Virus record (IMG/VR): IMGVR_UViG_3300006752_000199
Span: 1-25,465 of that record
From: a virus
Reading direction: 5' to 3' (one strand)
DNA: 25,465 bases
This document shows positions 11,701 to 17,952 of the stretch, one piece after another; within the stretch, counting starts at the first letter, position 1, and each line of letters starts with the position of its first letter. The notes beneath the pieces were generated by a model. It was not told where the DNA came from. It searched no databases and was given only the letters and a program-made list of their open reading frames with translations. Position numbers and translations under genes: made by a program.

Positions 11701-12017
11701 CAGAAGCAATTGCCCTTACAGGTATACCAGCACCACAATTAAGAAAGTTTATGAAAAACTTTTCTGAAATTGGTGACTCAAAATCTATGGGTGAGTTCAT
11801 ATTAAAACTTTTTAATTTTTCTGAGTACCAGCAAAAGGGAGGAAATAAAAGTAAAGGGTTAAAGTTAACGAAAACTGAACTGAAAAGATATTTTCCAGAA
11901 CTATACCCAGACACTAATGAAGATGGACCGATGGAAGATTATCTTAAATTACAGAAAGAAGCTAAAGCAGAACAAAAACGTTTAAGAAAAGAGCTTCTTG
12001 ATCAGATTTATAATTAA
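2799..12017 (+). CDS. giant multidomain virion 'polyvalent' protein (3072 aa) with zincin-like peptidase and GNAT domains
   Basis: Probably packaged in the virion and injected with DNA, as proposed for large polyvalent phage proteins. Visible parts in order: two imperfect copies of a roughly 31-residue repeat (about 6-66, cores ELYNYLKEEGLTDL and ELYSYLKSEKLTDL); an acidic Ser/Thr linker (70-150); a hydrophobic Ala/Gly-rich region (about 560-810); a Gln/Glu-rich probable coiled coil (about 875-935); a low-complexity linker (about 940-1060) containing a nested reading frame; a zincin-like domain with HEVFH at 1129-1133 and a candidate third ligand E1191; an unrecognised domain (about 1340-1560); a GNAT acetyltransferase-like domain (about 1620-1725) with the CoA-loop pattern RNKGTG at 1661-1666; then about 1300 largely helical residues ending with hydrophobic segments (about 2860-2930) and a basic C-terminus. 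The peptide RQGREQ occurs at 1617 and 1731, flanking the GNAT domain. By position it is the T7 gp16 equivalent. The peptidase and GNAT calls rest on motifs only. Confidence 0.88.
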   Translation: MDKFTELYNYLKEEGLTDLSAEEFKAEYAAGTAKNAELYSYLKSEKLTDLDAEKFNIEYFPGVEKKNPNDISPSNTPEVITDSTTETPEVVDTSLDTSTIKKPLGDNTVIDVQEEDSTVTEFPAYDPREQGKEINANPITYNSSDSQFDKSLAFITKDLIDREESEVVNRMKYHFEDYGFDFEQGGGFMSGLDGMKVTSKDDPTKSININLDPVFGDIFGGESGPAKELRKFLKENRRTDQRMESLDASYDKNRKKYFSSEATKKDIQAVRNSAKNLNSDYKVYQDRKTIHEAEIDALLGQPKEIQNTPEWKIKYQQTLAAGKRLKQFKNRLTDNYNSYKKFEGQINSSVGNYIDMKEADDSTFFGGLVNDFVGPGVSEVLASVWGAGVDGFYKAAQFFDEDFGMTAEEKKDRYIDIAKDLGYPVPENIEDDAVYTKWLEGLQEQKFEDEEVEGELSFNTFPKEIIERLEADGFDLTKPTLNGQYFNKNQSGLNKFLNGQYIDLPDYAYDKTRGERLKRLVLDQEVKENKNPQKEFIKKYFNEILSADDISDEKYAKQSNSNIVYTGLSGLAKSLPSVLTTFASRGKIAPAVGLGAAKRNLIARGLGLTTKGGIAQTVSFALLQAEAMNVEMNNDPDFKYVTESERKNIVIPTAITVGILERYGFRNIAGNKAIMTGLMNKVTNMLPAGATAAMFKNQMNKLVQSNIAKGIFSNTAVKAAATFTGRVTKAALAEAETGGLQQIAEMGYKDVWNNMNNKDMFEQPELWTKEFWGTVGHAAAAEAVGGFVMGVPGAVIAAAKNKTSDLLSDDLVEMFDMIRNDEITVEAYQTQLDLAVSNGKITSEEASKQMLDFQTLSGAANTLPSDLDVNSRKKGLVLIFEQQQLEAEMEKMNKNLNSYKTKEARVEEIKNEIGQLGTNQAQANTNLRNETEGIQDSVLITEEDATKSLQDKGVQNPTVEQIKTEQDALQKQSTTSLDAQESSRSSEEVGQSVPNSQSTQQSETEDKAQDKKKTKEEVSQEEQNDIDDFFGDEVLDDVETSSDNLSINRKQVEGDTEIENTTLASAVVNKAKKAARAIAKIAPEVKIVLHDTQAEYEKYATKGSRGYYNPNSKVIHINLTKAKGNTVAHEVFHAVFLDKISGGDVQAKQAALKLITSVRKTLPAESLLAKRIDNFAKNYDENFKNEEKLAELFSLMATEYKTLKKPGQNKIIEFIRSMAAKLGVTIPGGFGKTDESVIDFMNAFSKKVRTGTEITEGDVDVLNKINEDVIVEQGTLVEEADGVIPNEIEDDGPSIDFRENRESQINRGGIDMGSIKRGSINELSGTNAFVFAADQATYGEVESPSGNKFKFDGGFLYPYGAEAAGSKAAWVFSTEGAANKVLNKVNESDGVGLVMSQAKNGITGNLQFLEYINSEINYAIEKGASPQEMLAYINTKLKLTKVANGLSKRGFPSQINSLEQLSEILTPLNFEQRGEFTEKFLSKDSYEKFNISPFSPLKTVPTNTSDVVNDPTLSNIGYGDIVSAIQFEKSGKPFKLSKGEPGYHPAYPWAIPGKGLMVFNRGVDVRKVYPESKPKSKEANQTPLGKRTKPAAARSAMGGQFTAKVPSNIKVEGSEIRQGREQLTASKLESNLESKYNATLDIYENKGFLELDKIIISEDQRNKGTGTKMMKEVISFADSRGLTIALTPSKSYGATSVERLKSFYKGLGFVENKGSNKDFSTKQSMLKLPSRQGREQSTEQQVKDQTGMPASGFYSAQAMVSDIQRQFNRIGPGYVAKRAKQGAYGGGGGVYVIGPNKRIVKNPTRKGRQQAMDNENDLLRIIIAGREEGGFEDAAIKDYLKRRKRKVDGKTASAYSAKEINAAFKVLESEAFDSYMFREYPTSFNDIKGGFLAGLKLMKDVDTYYKKLVEKNNLIKDRVAKNRKTKQVPLTDEQINLKVLDYFMSLPGYKSVGVKGKRQTSQQLAMERDMLNILLPDPLKANPKRIAAINRRIKNIKFTERNLKGVQRALRNYIRTVLPRDLYTKKEITDLIDKVNRVNATNFESVKDEVFKIVTTKTNKRLESVLFKMLDKAYTTIQSGRFKGVKIDNETRKKLNRINKLVVNPKSTGDQIMEANEKLLKLYNEVSTEEVVDEKDKKSRKTKSTFSKSDLQQMAEITLAMQINTSFTQDMNDSNKTTQLSSVINSLKQIEESGKANFEYELLQDAIQYRENERAVYKDMTGIDIDAKQSLIDQGIPENEITEFMVNEEFQKIKKDVSLDAKESGGLKVEGVIKRFKGSLNSLATKIEQGLFGSAEDMTGLIDRISTQPGEIFEGATQELTQKKIRSSSRVYKSRMIGQQLSLSNKMTELFGNKWVNINRKNSQMTESIVRSKVKDDLLQGQLKEAQENKTLKKGERTALINSIQKEIDQNTVNLSQNQLLYYYSQMQDPSLEGSMINTFNPTRKGNIVFDNEFKSRIEQEISDKLDERLKDLSEWMIKDYYPSSYDHYNNTYKKIYRTDMPWNQNYAGRVYRQNENDMEALDLLADSQSWITNVGSASTKVRVQNTNPIEKVDGVDALLNYTKDMEYFAAYGVAIRDINKIFSSPMIKETIKEKFGSTIYTYIDDSIKKIANKGIQSQRQIQVINTFNNTFLLSRLGLNPTLILKQMTSFITYGNDIGYINWVKNAAMSTTQAKKLVNEVLDNSIVLQDRYGQTIKRAVETYADEKFEKMNGGLLERFGLTNAKQDKISKILMWTTMTGDKGAILVGGVPNYLYYKNEFKKKNPEASEQEVIDHAIKKFEADTLRTQQSSDLQDKDYFQTKGALIRAFNMFLTTPKQYFRREIIAARNMYRIVKSGGKQGKGVIKDNGELNYWKSLGKSARSLAVYHVVMPVVFQWVSAGLPGLLRGMNDEDKKDLGIAALLGNLNALFIIGKVAETLKDVALGKPWAKTPSTIPILGQTSQLADLYMRAQKAKGVKKEEAMNKFMAEAIALTGIPAPQLRKFMKNFSEIGDSKSMGEFILKLFNFSEYQQKGGNKSKGLKLTKTELKRYFPELYPDTNEDGPMEDYLKLQKEAKAEQKRLRKELLDQIYN
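5698..5853 (+). CDS. nested KSKAQ-type small phage protein, out of frame inside the giant gene
   Basis: A 51-codon frame, shifted +1 relative to the giant gene, reads MPYKSKAQRAWMHKNLPEVA and continues KRWDKAY, then a Lys/Arg-rich tail ending KRRPRRK. The opening matches a very common family of tiny phage proteins with the pattern KSKAQ-R-(aromatic)-x-H...P(E)-x-A-K-x-W-(D/E)-K, whose function is unknown. The match spans about 25 residues, too long for chance. The giant protein in the same bases is a Ser/Gln/Glu/Lys linker without domain character. By my hand count 5701-5820 is about 49% GC, clearly above the AT-rich surroundings. The frame is also open upstream to an ATG at 5629. No strong ribosome site is visible, but genes here lack one generally. 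It may be an expressed overlapping gene or the relic of a gene swallowed by the giant frame. Confidence 0.6.
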   Translation: MPYKSKAQRAWMHKNLPEVAKRWDKAYPTASLPNRVKPKTKLKTKRRPRRK

Positions 12018-12022
12018 AATGT

Positions 12023-12262
12023 ATGGCCTTTAACGAACACCTTTGTATGCTGCAAAGCTATAGAATTTTGACTGGCAAAGACTCTTTTAGCACGTTGCTG
12101 GAAGAGTTTGATGAAGTTGAATTAGTGTTCGACCCTACACGAGCTGTGATTGTAATGGATGATGATGTATACGATTTAGTTAGGTATTATTTTGAGTCCA
12201 GGGAAGACTATGAGAAGTGTGCTGAAATACATTGGGCTAAGTGTAAAGCTAAAAATTCTTAG
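12023..12262 (+). CDS. small acidic protein of unknown function (79 aa)
   Basis: Not recognised. The sequence is acidic in the middle (EEFDEVELVFDPTRAVIVMD) and looks like a compact alpha/beta fold without membrane helix or metal motif. It starts 6 nt after the giant gene's stop, preceded by an A-rich leader (TAATTAAAATGT), so it is probably the last gene of the late transcript. ATG at 12023 is the first in-frame start; an ATG at 12019 is in another frame. Its last 14 bases overlap the 3' end of the convergent - strand gene, and no intrinsic terminator is obvious between the two operons. Confidence 0.75.
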   Translation: MAFNEHLCMLQSYRILTGKDSFSTLLEEFDEVELVFDPTRAVIVMDDDVYDLVRYYFESREDYEKCAEIHWAKCKAKNS

Positions 12263-12569
12263 AGAAATTTCTACGCTCCGCTTCCAGTTTATAATATAAA
12301 AACGCTTGAAATCCATTTACGTGAGAGTCTGTTGGGAAAAAATATTTCCATCCTTTGGACTTTCCTTTATTTATGTAGTAGAAAAATGCAACAGCTACTT
12401 TACCTCCTGTTTTTGAAAAATTTACACATGCGCTGTGGTCTGAGGTTGGTATAATTTCTTCTACCGAAAAAGATTCATTATTTACATTTCCTACTCTATT
12501 AACATTCGAGTATCTTTGTGCGATAGTTTCACAGAAATCTTGTAATTCTGTTGCTATTCCTTTATTCAT
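12249..12569 (-). CDS. conserved-looking phage protein of unknown function (106 aa)
   Basis: Not assigned to a family with a known role. The C-terminal half has a distinctive well-ordered core (AVAFFYYINKGKSKGWKYFF followed by PTDSHVNGFQAFLYYKLEAE) that I believe recurs in phage hypothetical proteins, though this was not searched. Aromatic and basic residues alternate as in a beta-hairpin plus helix. It is the last gene of the - strand replication operon, and its ATG overlaps the stop of the preceding 38-aa frame as ATGA, so translation is probably coupled. Its 3' end overlaps the + strand gene by 14 bp. Confidence 0.75.
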   Translation of the reverse strand: MNKGIATELQDFCETIAQRYSNVNRVGNVNNESFSVEEIIPTSDHSACVNFSKTGGKVAVAFFYYINKGKSKGWKYFFPTDSHVNGFQAFLYYKLEAERRNFSKNF

Positions 12570-12682
12570 AACTTTTGTTGTAGTTTCTGTATCTTTAATA
12601 CAATTTTAGAAGACTGTGGTAATTTTTTGAGTCTTAATATTTCTTTTATAACAGAAGGTCTTGTGTCTGTTTTAGATTTCAT
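12566..12682 (-). CDS. 38-aa basic mini-protein bridging two operon genes
   Basis: A short frame reads MKSKTDTRPSVIKEILRLKK and ends KIQKLQQKL. It is very basic and probably a single amphipathic helix. It is supported by context more than by sequence: its start overlaps the upstream gene's end by 11 nt and its stop overlaps the downstream ATG in an ATGA quartet, filling what would otherwise be the only large gap in a tightly packed operon. No family is recognised. It could instead be only a coupling peptide that carries ribosomes to the next gene. Confidence 0.55.
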   Translation of the reverse strand: MKSKTDTRPSVIKEILRLKKLPQSSKIVLKIQKLQQKL

Positions 12683-12866
12683 CTGACAAAGATTTTATTA
12701 GTTCACTCATAGTTTGGATAATATTTTTAGCTTTTTTTTTAGCTGCCTCGTGATCCCTGTCCATTAAGTCTTCGTAAATATTATCAGTTAATGAATGCAA
12801 GTTGTTAGTCACATAGTTGATATGTGTAATAGCTTGAATGTCATCAGCAGAAACAGGGTTTGACAT
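12672..12866 (-). CDS. 64-aa helical protein of unknown function
   Basis: Not recognised. The sequence is almost wholly predicted alpha-helical with heptad-like spacing (SLTDNIYEDLMDRDHEAAKK then AKNIIQTMSELIKSL), so a small helical hairpin or dimer is likely. The start shares one base with the preceding stop (TAATG), and the end overlaps the following 38-aa frame. It has no cysteines, signal peptide or membrane segment. It belongs to the cluster of small genes downstream of the helicase and nuclease genes, which suggests an accessory or early regulatory job, but nothing in the sequence shows which. Confidence 0.65.
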   Translation of the reverse strand: MSNPVSADDIQAITHINYVTNNLHSLTDNIYEDLMDRDHEAAKKKAKNIIQTMSELIKSLSDEI

Positions 12867-13096
12867 TAATCTAAGGAATTAAGTATTTGTTTTCCTACAG
12901 CTGCATTTATTTTGCCAATGGCTCTATAAAGTTTTCTTGACTTGACTTTAGTAGCGTGTCGTTCTGTTTGTGTGGATTCTTTACCCATGTTTGTGTAAAG
13001 ACAGCAGTCTATAAATAAAAGGGTATCAATTTTCTTTTTGTCAGACCAAGTTTTATAATTTAAAATTTTATCTATGTCTTCTACGCTATAATCCAT
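12866..13096 (-). CDS. 76-aa protein of unknown function
   Basis: No known domain recognised. The first half is acidic and helical (MDYSVEDIDKILNYKTWSDK). The second is basic, with a TNMGKESTQTERHATKVKSR segment leading into a probable amphipathic helix (KLYRAIGKINAAVGKQIL). The basic helix could contact nucleic acid, but that is speculation. It overlaps the end of the DnaA-like gene by 11 nt and hands over to the next gene through a TAATG junction, so it is cotranscribed with the replication genes. Confidence 0.68.
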   Translation of the reverse strand: MDYSVEDIDKILNYKTWSDKKKIDTLLFIDCCLYTNMGKESTQTERHATKVKSRKLYRAIGKINAAVGKQILNSLD

Positions 13097-13610
13097 TTAA
13101 ATATGTATTTACTTTTCGTTCAAAAGCTGAAAAATTGTTTCCTGTTCTATGTTCAATATCAGCGACCAGTTTATAGAACTTTTTATACTTACCAGTGTAG
13201 TGATTAACTTCCTTTCTCAAGTCACTTACCTCCAAATTTAACTTTTTATTTTGATTTACGAGAAATTTTATTCTGTTTTTTAAATCAGACTCAAGTAATG
13301 AGTCAAAGTTTTCAACATTTTCAAGCCAATTATTTACAATATTGTTGTATGAAAGTTGTATGTCAGGATCATATTTTATTATGTAAGGAAGTTGTTTTAG
13401 ACTATGCAATACAGTTGCATGGTTTTTGTTGAAAACTTTTGCAATATCAGTTAAGCTCATTCGCAAATGTTTTCGTAAAATATCGTATACAACAGCTCTT
13501 GCAAATATATACTCACGTTTTCTTGTATTTACCCTTGGGTCCAGTCCCAGTACTTCTTCTACATTTAGGATTATGGCCTCTATTGTTTTTTCTTTAAGAG
13601 ATGATTTCAT
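13086..13610 (-). CDS. DnaA domain IV-like DNA-binding protein with coiled-coil tail (174 aa)
   Basis: Residues about 25-80 resemble the C-terminal DNA-binding domain of the replication initiator DnaA: an N-terminal REYIFARAVVYDIL helix, a helix-turn-helix (LRMSLTDIAKVF) and the signature NKNHATVLHSLKQL at 61-74, comparable with the RDHTTVLHA motif that reads DnaA boxes. The AAA+ ATPase domain of DnaA is absent. The remainder (about 110-170) is a Lys/Glu/Asn-rich probable coiled coil, suggesting dimerisation. Such stand-alone DnaA-C proteins are known in phages of Bacteroidetes and others, and may bind the phage origin or host DnaA sites; the role here is inferred. The start overlaps the preceding stop (ATGA at 13607-13610). 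A second protein with the same fold is at 20341-20634. Confidence 0.8.
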   Translation of the reverse strand: MKSSLKEKTIEAIILNVEEVLGLDPRVNTRKREYIFARAVVYDILRKHLRMSLTDIAKVFNKNHATVLHSLKQLPYIIKYDPDIQLSYNNIVNNWLENVENFDSLLESDLKNRIKFLVNQNKKLNLEVSDLRKEVNHYTGKYKKFYKLVADIEHRTGNNFSAFERKVNTYLNGL

Positions 13611-13924
13611 TTTATATATGATTTTAAATTTATTAAATCTAAGTATTCATCAGATTCTATGATGTGAAAATCCGTTAGTGTAAGAAACTCCCCAGCAGAC
13701 CTTAAAATTTCTATTGCAAAATATACTGGTTCATCTCTATGTATTACAACCCCACCAACCACGTATGTTGTAAGTTCATTTATAGGGTACTCTTTTAGGT
13801 TGTTGTCTATATAGTCAGATATAAGTATTTTAAGAGTTATATCACTTAGTTCAGATAAAGAATCAATAAAATCATCTTCAACCTCATATCCTTTATCCTT
13901 TATATACTTCGGTTTTGAACCCAT
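13607..13924 (-). CDS. 105-aa acidic protein of unknown function
   Basis: Not recognised. The product is acidic and probably alpha/beta, with a central hydrophobic strand pair (TTYVVGGVVIHRDEPVYFAI) and an acidic C-terminal stretch (HIIESDEYLDLINL). There is no motif for catalysis, metal binding or membrane insertion. The start lies inside the end of the VRR-NUC gene (32-nt overlap), and the stop overlaps the start of the DnaA-like gene as ATGA, so it is translated as part of the replication operon. Confidence 0.7.
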   Translation of the reverse strand: MGSKPKYIKDKGYEVEDDFIDSLSELSDITLKILISDYIDNNLKEYPINELTTYVVGGVVIHRDEPVYFAIEILRSAGEFLTLTDFHIIESDEYLDLINLKSYIK

Positions 13925-14132
13925 GCTTTTCTAATTCTTTTAATCTATATTTTTGTAGCTCTGATAAAACTCCCTTTGGTTTTTTTATTTCTGAAAAAAG
14001 CACGTCACAATTTGGAGGTAAAGCAATTAAATCTGGAATACCATTTTTATTTGTAAGCTTGAGTTTTATAACATAATAACCTTCAGCTTCAAGTTCTTTT
14101 ATTCGTTTGTTTTGTATCTGTTGTTCCGTCAT
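13893..14132 (-). CDS. VRR-NUC family nuclease (79 aa)
   Basis: A stand-alone VRR-NUC domain, a PD-(D/E)XK-fold nuclease found in phages, where it is thought to resolve branched DNA during replication or recombination. The pattern is clear: N-terminal helix (QNKRIKELEAEGYYVIKL), then GIPDLIAL with the catalytic Asp at D34, then SEIKKPKG with the E48-x-K50 pair, then SELQKYRLKELEKHGF with Q60. The length is typical for phage versions. I chose the ATG at 14132 because the domain begins there; an in-frame ATG at 14249 would add 39 residues not expected in the family. The gene starts within the end of the preceding membrane-protein frame and follows the helicase gene, matching a phage helicase/nuclease pair. 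Confidence 0.85.
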   Translation of the reverse strand: MTEQQIQNKRIKELEAEGYYVIKLKLTNKNGIPDLIALPPNCDVLFSEIKKPKGVLSELQKYRLKELEKHGFKTEVYKG

Positions 14133-14313
14133 GTCCGTTTTGTTTCCAATCAATCCAAAAGCCAACCGCAACCATAACGTGTAAAAATATAGACAAAGCG
14201 TATTCATATAGGTCATGCCAGGTGGCAAAGTGTAAATGTACGTGTCCAATTATCCAAAAAGGTATCGCCATTTGTTGACTGTACCAAATTAAAAAAAATT
14301 TTATAAACTTCAT
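14089..14313 (-). CDS. small putative membrane protein (74 aa)
   Basis: No family is recognised. The N-terminus is hydrophobic and aromatic (MKFIKFFLIWYSQQMAIPFW) and a second hydrophobic stretch follows (YALSIFLHVMVAVGFWIDW), so one or two membrane segments are likely, with a polar basic C-terminus. Several His and Trp residues (IGHVHLHFATWHD) are unusual. The gene is supported by its ATGA overlap with the helicase stop (14310-14313). Its end overlaps the VRR-NUC start by 44 nt, a longer overlap than elsewhere in the operon, so the exact extent is less certain. Confidence 0.6.
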   Translation of the reverse strand: MKFIKFFLIWYSQQMAIPFWIIGHVHLHFATWHDLYEYALSIFLHVMVAVGFWIDWKQNGHDGTTDTKQTNKRT

Positions 14314-15539
14314 AGGGACAATAGATCTCTTTTAAAATGTCTTAGCGTATAATCTTTTTTCTTAGTTACAGTTTTGTAGATATCTTTTTCAATACCACCT
14401 CGTGAAAAAATCCAATAGACATCACTTTCAAGTCTGTCTTTTGTTGTCATTCTATCTCTTGACTGCCAGTAACTGGTTGCACTAAAATCAATATTGTAAT
14501 ACACCAAGCAAGCAGCTTTCCTCAAAGATATACCTTCTCTTCCACTTACTATTTGCAAAGCTATGGTTTTATCTGTACTATTAAATTCTTCAAGCTCTGT
14601 GCATAATTGTTTACCATAAACTTCTTTTAGTGCATTCAATTCTTCCTTAAATTTATAGAATATTCCTACTTGTACATCAGCAAAATTGTCATGGATAAAT
14701 TGTGCCTTACTTAAATCTAATATCATAGAGTTACCAGACTCGAATTTAACAGTACCAGAATACATTTGATGAAGTTTCATCATGAGCTTTACTGGTGTGT
14801 CAGCCAATATAACATCATTATTACCTTCAATAACTAAATGCTTTTTTAGTTTAGCTGTAAGGTCATAGGTCCTTGAATTCATCTCTACCTCTAATACATG
14901 TTCTTTGGTATTAACTTTGAACCCAGCTTCTTTTTGAGTGTATGAAATTGTATATGGTTTCATTTCGTCTATAATAGTTTGTAGGCCATCAGAATAATCG
15001 TTTATGTAAAGAGAATTGATTTTTCTTTGCTTAACGTTTACGTATTGTTTAGAAAACTTATAAAAGTTTACATAGTCACTAAATGGATGCTTACGAACTA
15101 CAGAAACCTGATGGTACATTTGACTAAATGATTCAGGTGTTGGTGTTCCTGACAGGAATATTACAAAAGGGTCGTTTTCCAAGATCAAAGAACGAACTTG
15201 TTTTGACCTTTTGTTTCTTTTTGGAAATGCTCCCATGCCATGAGCTTCATCACATATTACCATATCCCAACCTAATTGGTCTATTTTATGTAATGACTCG
15301 TAATTTATAACTGTAATGCTGTATGATGGATTAAGAAGTTTATAATCACTTTCAATACTGCTTATGGCTTTTTTCTTGGTAATAAACAAGAGGTTCGATA
15401 CTGGCAAAAGCGCACTTACACCCAAGCTCGTGAGAGTTTTACCAGTTCGTACCTCCATCGCAAGATAAACAAATTTATGTTTTTGCAACAAAGGTTTGGC
15501 TTTATTTATTATTGATGTTTGATAGTCTCTAAACTCCAT
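14310..15539 (-). CDS. SF2 DNA helicase (SNF2/DEAH-type), about 409 aa
   Basis: An ATP-dependent DNA translocase/helicase of superfamily 2. Counting from a possible earlier ATG at 15551, motif I is EVRTGKT (about 33-39), motif II is DEAH (101-104), motif III is SGTPTP (134-139), and a C-terminal RecA-like domain carries SGREGISLRKA and a motif VI-like SYWQSRDRMT. It is compact, like phage helicases such as T4 UvsW or the SNF2-like proteins paired with VRR-NUC. I prefer the ATG at 15539, one base after the primase stop, because MEFRDYQ begins the fold; the ATG at 15551 would add 4 residues and overlap the primase. It lies in the replication operon and probably remodels forks or recombination intermediates. 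Confidence 0.88.
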   Translation of the reverse strand: MEFRDYQTSIINKAKPLLQKHKFVYLAMEVRTGKTLTSLGVSALLPVSNLLFITKKKAISSIESDYKLLNPSYSITVINYESLHKIDQLGWDMVICDEAHGMGAFPKRNKRSKQVRSLILENDPFVIFLSGTPTPESFSQMYHQVSVVRKHPFSDYVNFYKFSKQYVNVKQRKINSLYINDYSDGLQTIIDEMKPYTISYTQKEAGFKVNTKEHVLEVEMNSRTYDLTAKLKKHLVIEGNNDVILADTPVKLMMKLHQMYSGTVKFESGNSMILDLSKAQFIHDNFADVQVGIFYKFKEELNALKEVYGKQLCTELEEFNSTDKTIALQIVSGREGISLRKAACLVYYNIDFSATSYWQSRDRMTTKDRLESDVYWIFSRGGIEKDIYKTVTKKKDYTLRHFKRDLLSL

Positions 15540-15540
15540 A

Positions 15541-17952
15541 TTAAAAATCAAAATTACCGTTAGTTTCTAACTCATGTTTTGTTCTAAAACGTAACCATCT
15601 ACCTACAGAATCTCTATCAGCTTCAGGCTTACAGTCATACTTAAACATTGAGTATGCTTCCAACCACTTATTAAACTTAGTTCTTGATACAGTCATTTTA
15701 GATTTAGGAGCAAAATCAGGATTGTCTTCTACAAAATCTAAATACAAATCATTTTTATAAACCTTGTAACCTTTTGCTAACTTTTCATTTATGTTGTTAG
15801 TTCCAATCAATCCACACCACTCTAAAAACTCATGACAGGTTGCAGCTGATAGCTGTCTGATTTTTAAGTTTACAAACTTTGATTTAATCAGTCCATGCAT
15901 CATGTATTGCTGTAGGCATCCAATCATGTAGTTATCAAACTTACACCACTCTTCATCATCCCACTCTCCAAACATAAGCTTACCAAATTCTTTTAATGGT
16001 GTTAAATCTTTAGTGTAGTATTGTGCTAACTCCAGCTCCCACTTTCTCCTGGCAAAAGATGAACCTTGACCTTTAATAGCGTAGTTAGTTGTAATGGCAA
16101 TTTTTGGAGACTTACTGAATGGTATCTTTATAGCATCTTTGTTCTTTTTCTCCAACACCAATCCCTCTGTTATAACACTAAACAATCTTTCAAAATCAAA
16201 ATGCTTTTTAACATCATCAAAACATAAAACCTGTGTGTCAACGCTAACAGTCTGATAAGCAAAGCTTTTCTCAAAATTAAAAGACTTACCATCTATAAAC
16301 ACTAACTTCTTCATGTGGCTTAGTGCATTCATAAATAAACCTTTACCTGTTCCACCTTCAGGATTATCAGAAATAACCTCATCATTTAAAATGACAGCTG
16401 GACAGTAGGATAAATTTTTCCATTGGTGCAGAAGATATCCTATAGTAGATTTCATAGATTTTATTCTGCTTTCATCCTGACCACATATGTTAGTAATGAA
16501 CTGCTGGTAGTCACATCCATCTCCATCACATAGTTGAAAATTTCTGTCAATTACATGATCACTCCAAACGTATCCTCCTAAGTCTAAATAATCAATCCTT
16601 GTTACAGAGTCATGTTTAACTTTAACAGCTCCGTTTTTATAGTACAAGTAAGCAGTATCTTTATTGTCCTCTATAAAGTAAACATCTATTGAAGATAGTA
16701 ACGTAAGAAACTCTTCTCTAAAATAACGTGTGTGTTCAGCAAAATAATTATAAACAGACAGGTCATCTACCTCCAGCAGATAATTAAGAATAAAATCTTT
16801 TATTTCTTTCTCTGAAGTGTGGTCTATTAAGTTGTTTGTTACTTTCACAAACACATAATTTTTACTGCCTTCAGGATTGAATTTAAAGAATCCATTTTCT
16901 TCTAAAAATTGTTTAAAAAGAATGTGTACTATTTTTATGACACCCTTATCGTTTTTAGTCCAAAACTGATTGTTTGCATTTTCTTGGTCTAATCTTGATA
17001 TGACATTCTCTATTGTCGTTGTTTCAACATCAGAGTTCTCAAGCTCAACTCTGATATCTTTTTTTGACACACCACGTTTTAACTTCATTCTCACGTTGTT
17101 AACCTTGTCCTCGTCTTCATAGTACTTAGTTCCGTGATTATGTTTCTGTGAGTATGCACTGTCTATAGTTCTTTTAATCTCTGATATTGTAAATGTTTTT
17201 GTTCTGTAGTTCATTAGCTGTGACTCAGCTAAAGACTTATAAATTCCAAAATCATTGAAAGCTGCAGCCAAAACATAAGCATTGTTATTTCTCTGCCCTT
17301 CATTCATTGGGTACTTTTTAGTCCACCACTTTACAAGTATGTCTACTATCTTGTTCTCATCTGTTAAAGGGATGGTAGGTATATCTGAGTGCTTATTTAT
17401 TTCTACGTACTCTTGCTCTTCAATTTTATCCCATAAACTTGATTGTGCATTAATGTGAATTAGTGGGTCATAAGACTCATAGCAGACACGTGAGACATTT
17501 TTACAGGTCTTATCGAAGTATTCGCTATCGAAGTAATTTTGAAGGCTTAAAAAGTAGCTTTTGTGGTTGTCTTGAATAGGTGGTATTTTTACCAGTACCT
17601 TTAATCCATTTCCACTTGGAGAAATAAATACAGAGTACACGTATTTATCTTTTGATAGCCTCTCTTTTTCTTGCAGCAAATCTCTGTTTGATTTGTAACC
17701 ATCAAAATCTAAGCAGATAAATCCACTGTGTTCCTTCAGTGCATTGTCAGCTCTTTTAGAAAATAGGCCACTGAAACAAATTGCTGGTAATTTTTGTTTT
17801 AAAATGTTTCTGTTTTCTTTGTCTTTCTCTGCTCTAATCTTTTTTACTATATCTTTTGAAGCTCCGTCCTGTATCCTTGTGAGTATTAAATTTATGTTTC
17901 TATAGAAGGGCTGTGATGTCTGTTTTATGTCTTTAAATATTGTAATGTCCAT
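15541..17952 (-). CDS. primase-helicase: VirE-N/BT4734-like primase domain plus SF3 (D5-like) helicase (803 aa)
   Basis: The replicative primase-helicase of the phage. Residues about 1-170 resemble the VirE-N/BT4734-like domain, an archaeo-eukaryotic-primase relative common in Bacteroidetes elements: LDFD at 81-84 (metal-binding acid pair), SPSGNGLK at 111-118 and SRVCYESYDP near 154-163. Residues about 205-275 look like a primase C-terminal helical domain (NEGQRNNNAYVLAAAFNDFG). The C-terminal half is a superfamily 3 helicase with Walker A PEGGTGKG (near 528), Walker B VLCFDD (near 575) and a sensor AITTNY segment near 630. Proteins of this architecture prime and unwind at phage origins. It begins an operon after a 190-nt AT-rich gap and is followed by the SF2 helicase. 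Catalytic competence of the primase domain is inferred. Confidence 0.88.
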   Translation of the reverse strand: MDITIFKDIKQTSQPFYRNINLILTRIQDGASKDIVKKIRAEKDKENRNILKQKLPAICFSGLFSKRADNALKEHSGFICLDFDGYKSNRDLLQEKERLSKDKYVYSVFISPSGNGLKVLVKIPPIQDNHKSYFLSLQNYFDSEYFDKTCKNVSRVCYESYDPLIHINAQSSLWDKIEEQEYVEINKHSDIPTIPLTDENKIVDILVKWWTKKYPMNEGQRNNNAYVLAAAFNDFGIYKSLAESQLMNYRTKTFTISEIKRTIDSAYSQKHNHGTKYYEDEDKVNNVRMKLKRGVSKKDIRVELENSDVETTTIENVISRLDQENANNQFWTKNDKGVIKIVHILFKQFLEENGFFKFNPEGSKNYVFVKVTNNLIDHTSEKEIKDFILNYLLEVDDLSVYNYFAEHTRYFREEFLTLLSSIDVYFIEDNKDTAYLYYKNGAVKVKHDSVTRIDYLDLGGYVWSDHVIDRNFQLCDGDGCDYQQFITNICGQDESRIKSMKSTIGYLLHQWKNLSYCPAVILNDEVISDNPEGGTGKGLFMNALSHMKKLVFIDGKSFNFEKSFAYQTVSVDTQVLCFDDVKKHFDFERLFSVITEGLVLEKKNKDAIKIPFSKSPKIAITTNYAIKGQGSSFARRKWELELAQYYTKDLTPLKEFGKLMFGEWDDEEWCKFDNYMIGCLQQYMMHGLIKSKFVNLKIRQLSAATCHEFLEWCGLIGTNNINEKLAKGYKVYKNDLYLDFVEDNPDFAPKSKMTVSRTKFNKWLEAYSMFKYDCKPEADRDSVGRWLRFRTKHELETNGNFDF

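Noticed and set aside
11423-11914. 163-aa - strand reading frame inside the giant gene
   Set aside because: Antisense shadow rich in Phe, Ser and Pro with no recognisable motif, opposite a region with good coding character.
12249-12290. Bidirectional terminator between the convergent operons
   Set aside because: Only a weak AT palindrome (AGAAATTTCT) is present, without a GC stem or T-run; it lies in or next to coding sequence.
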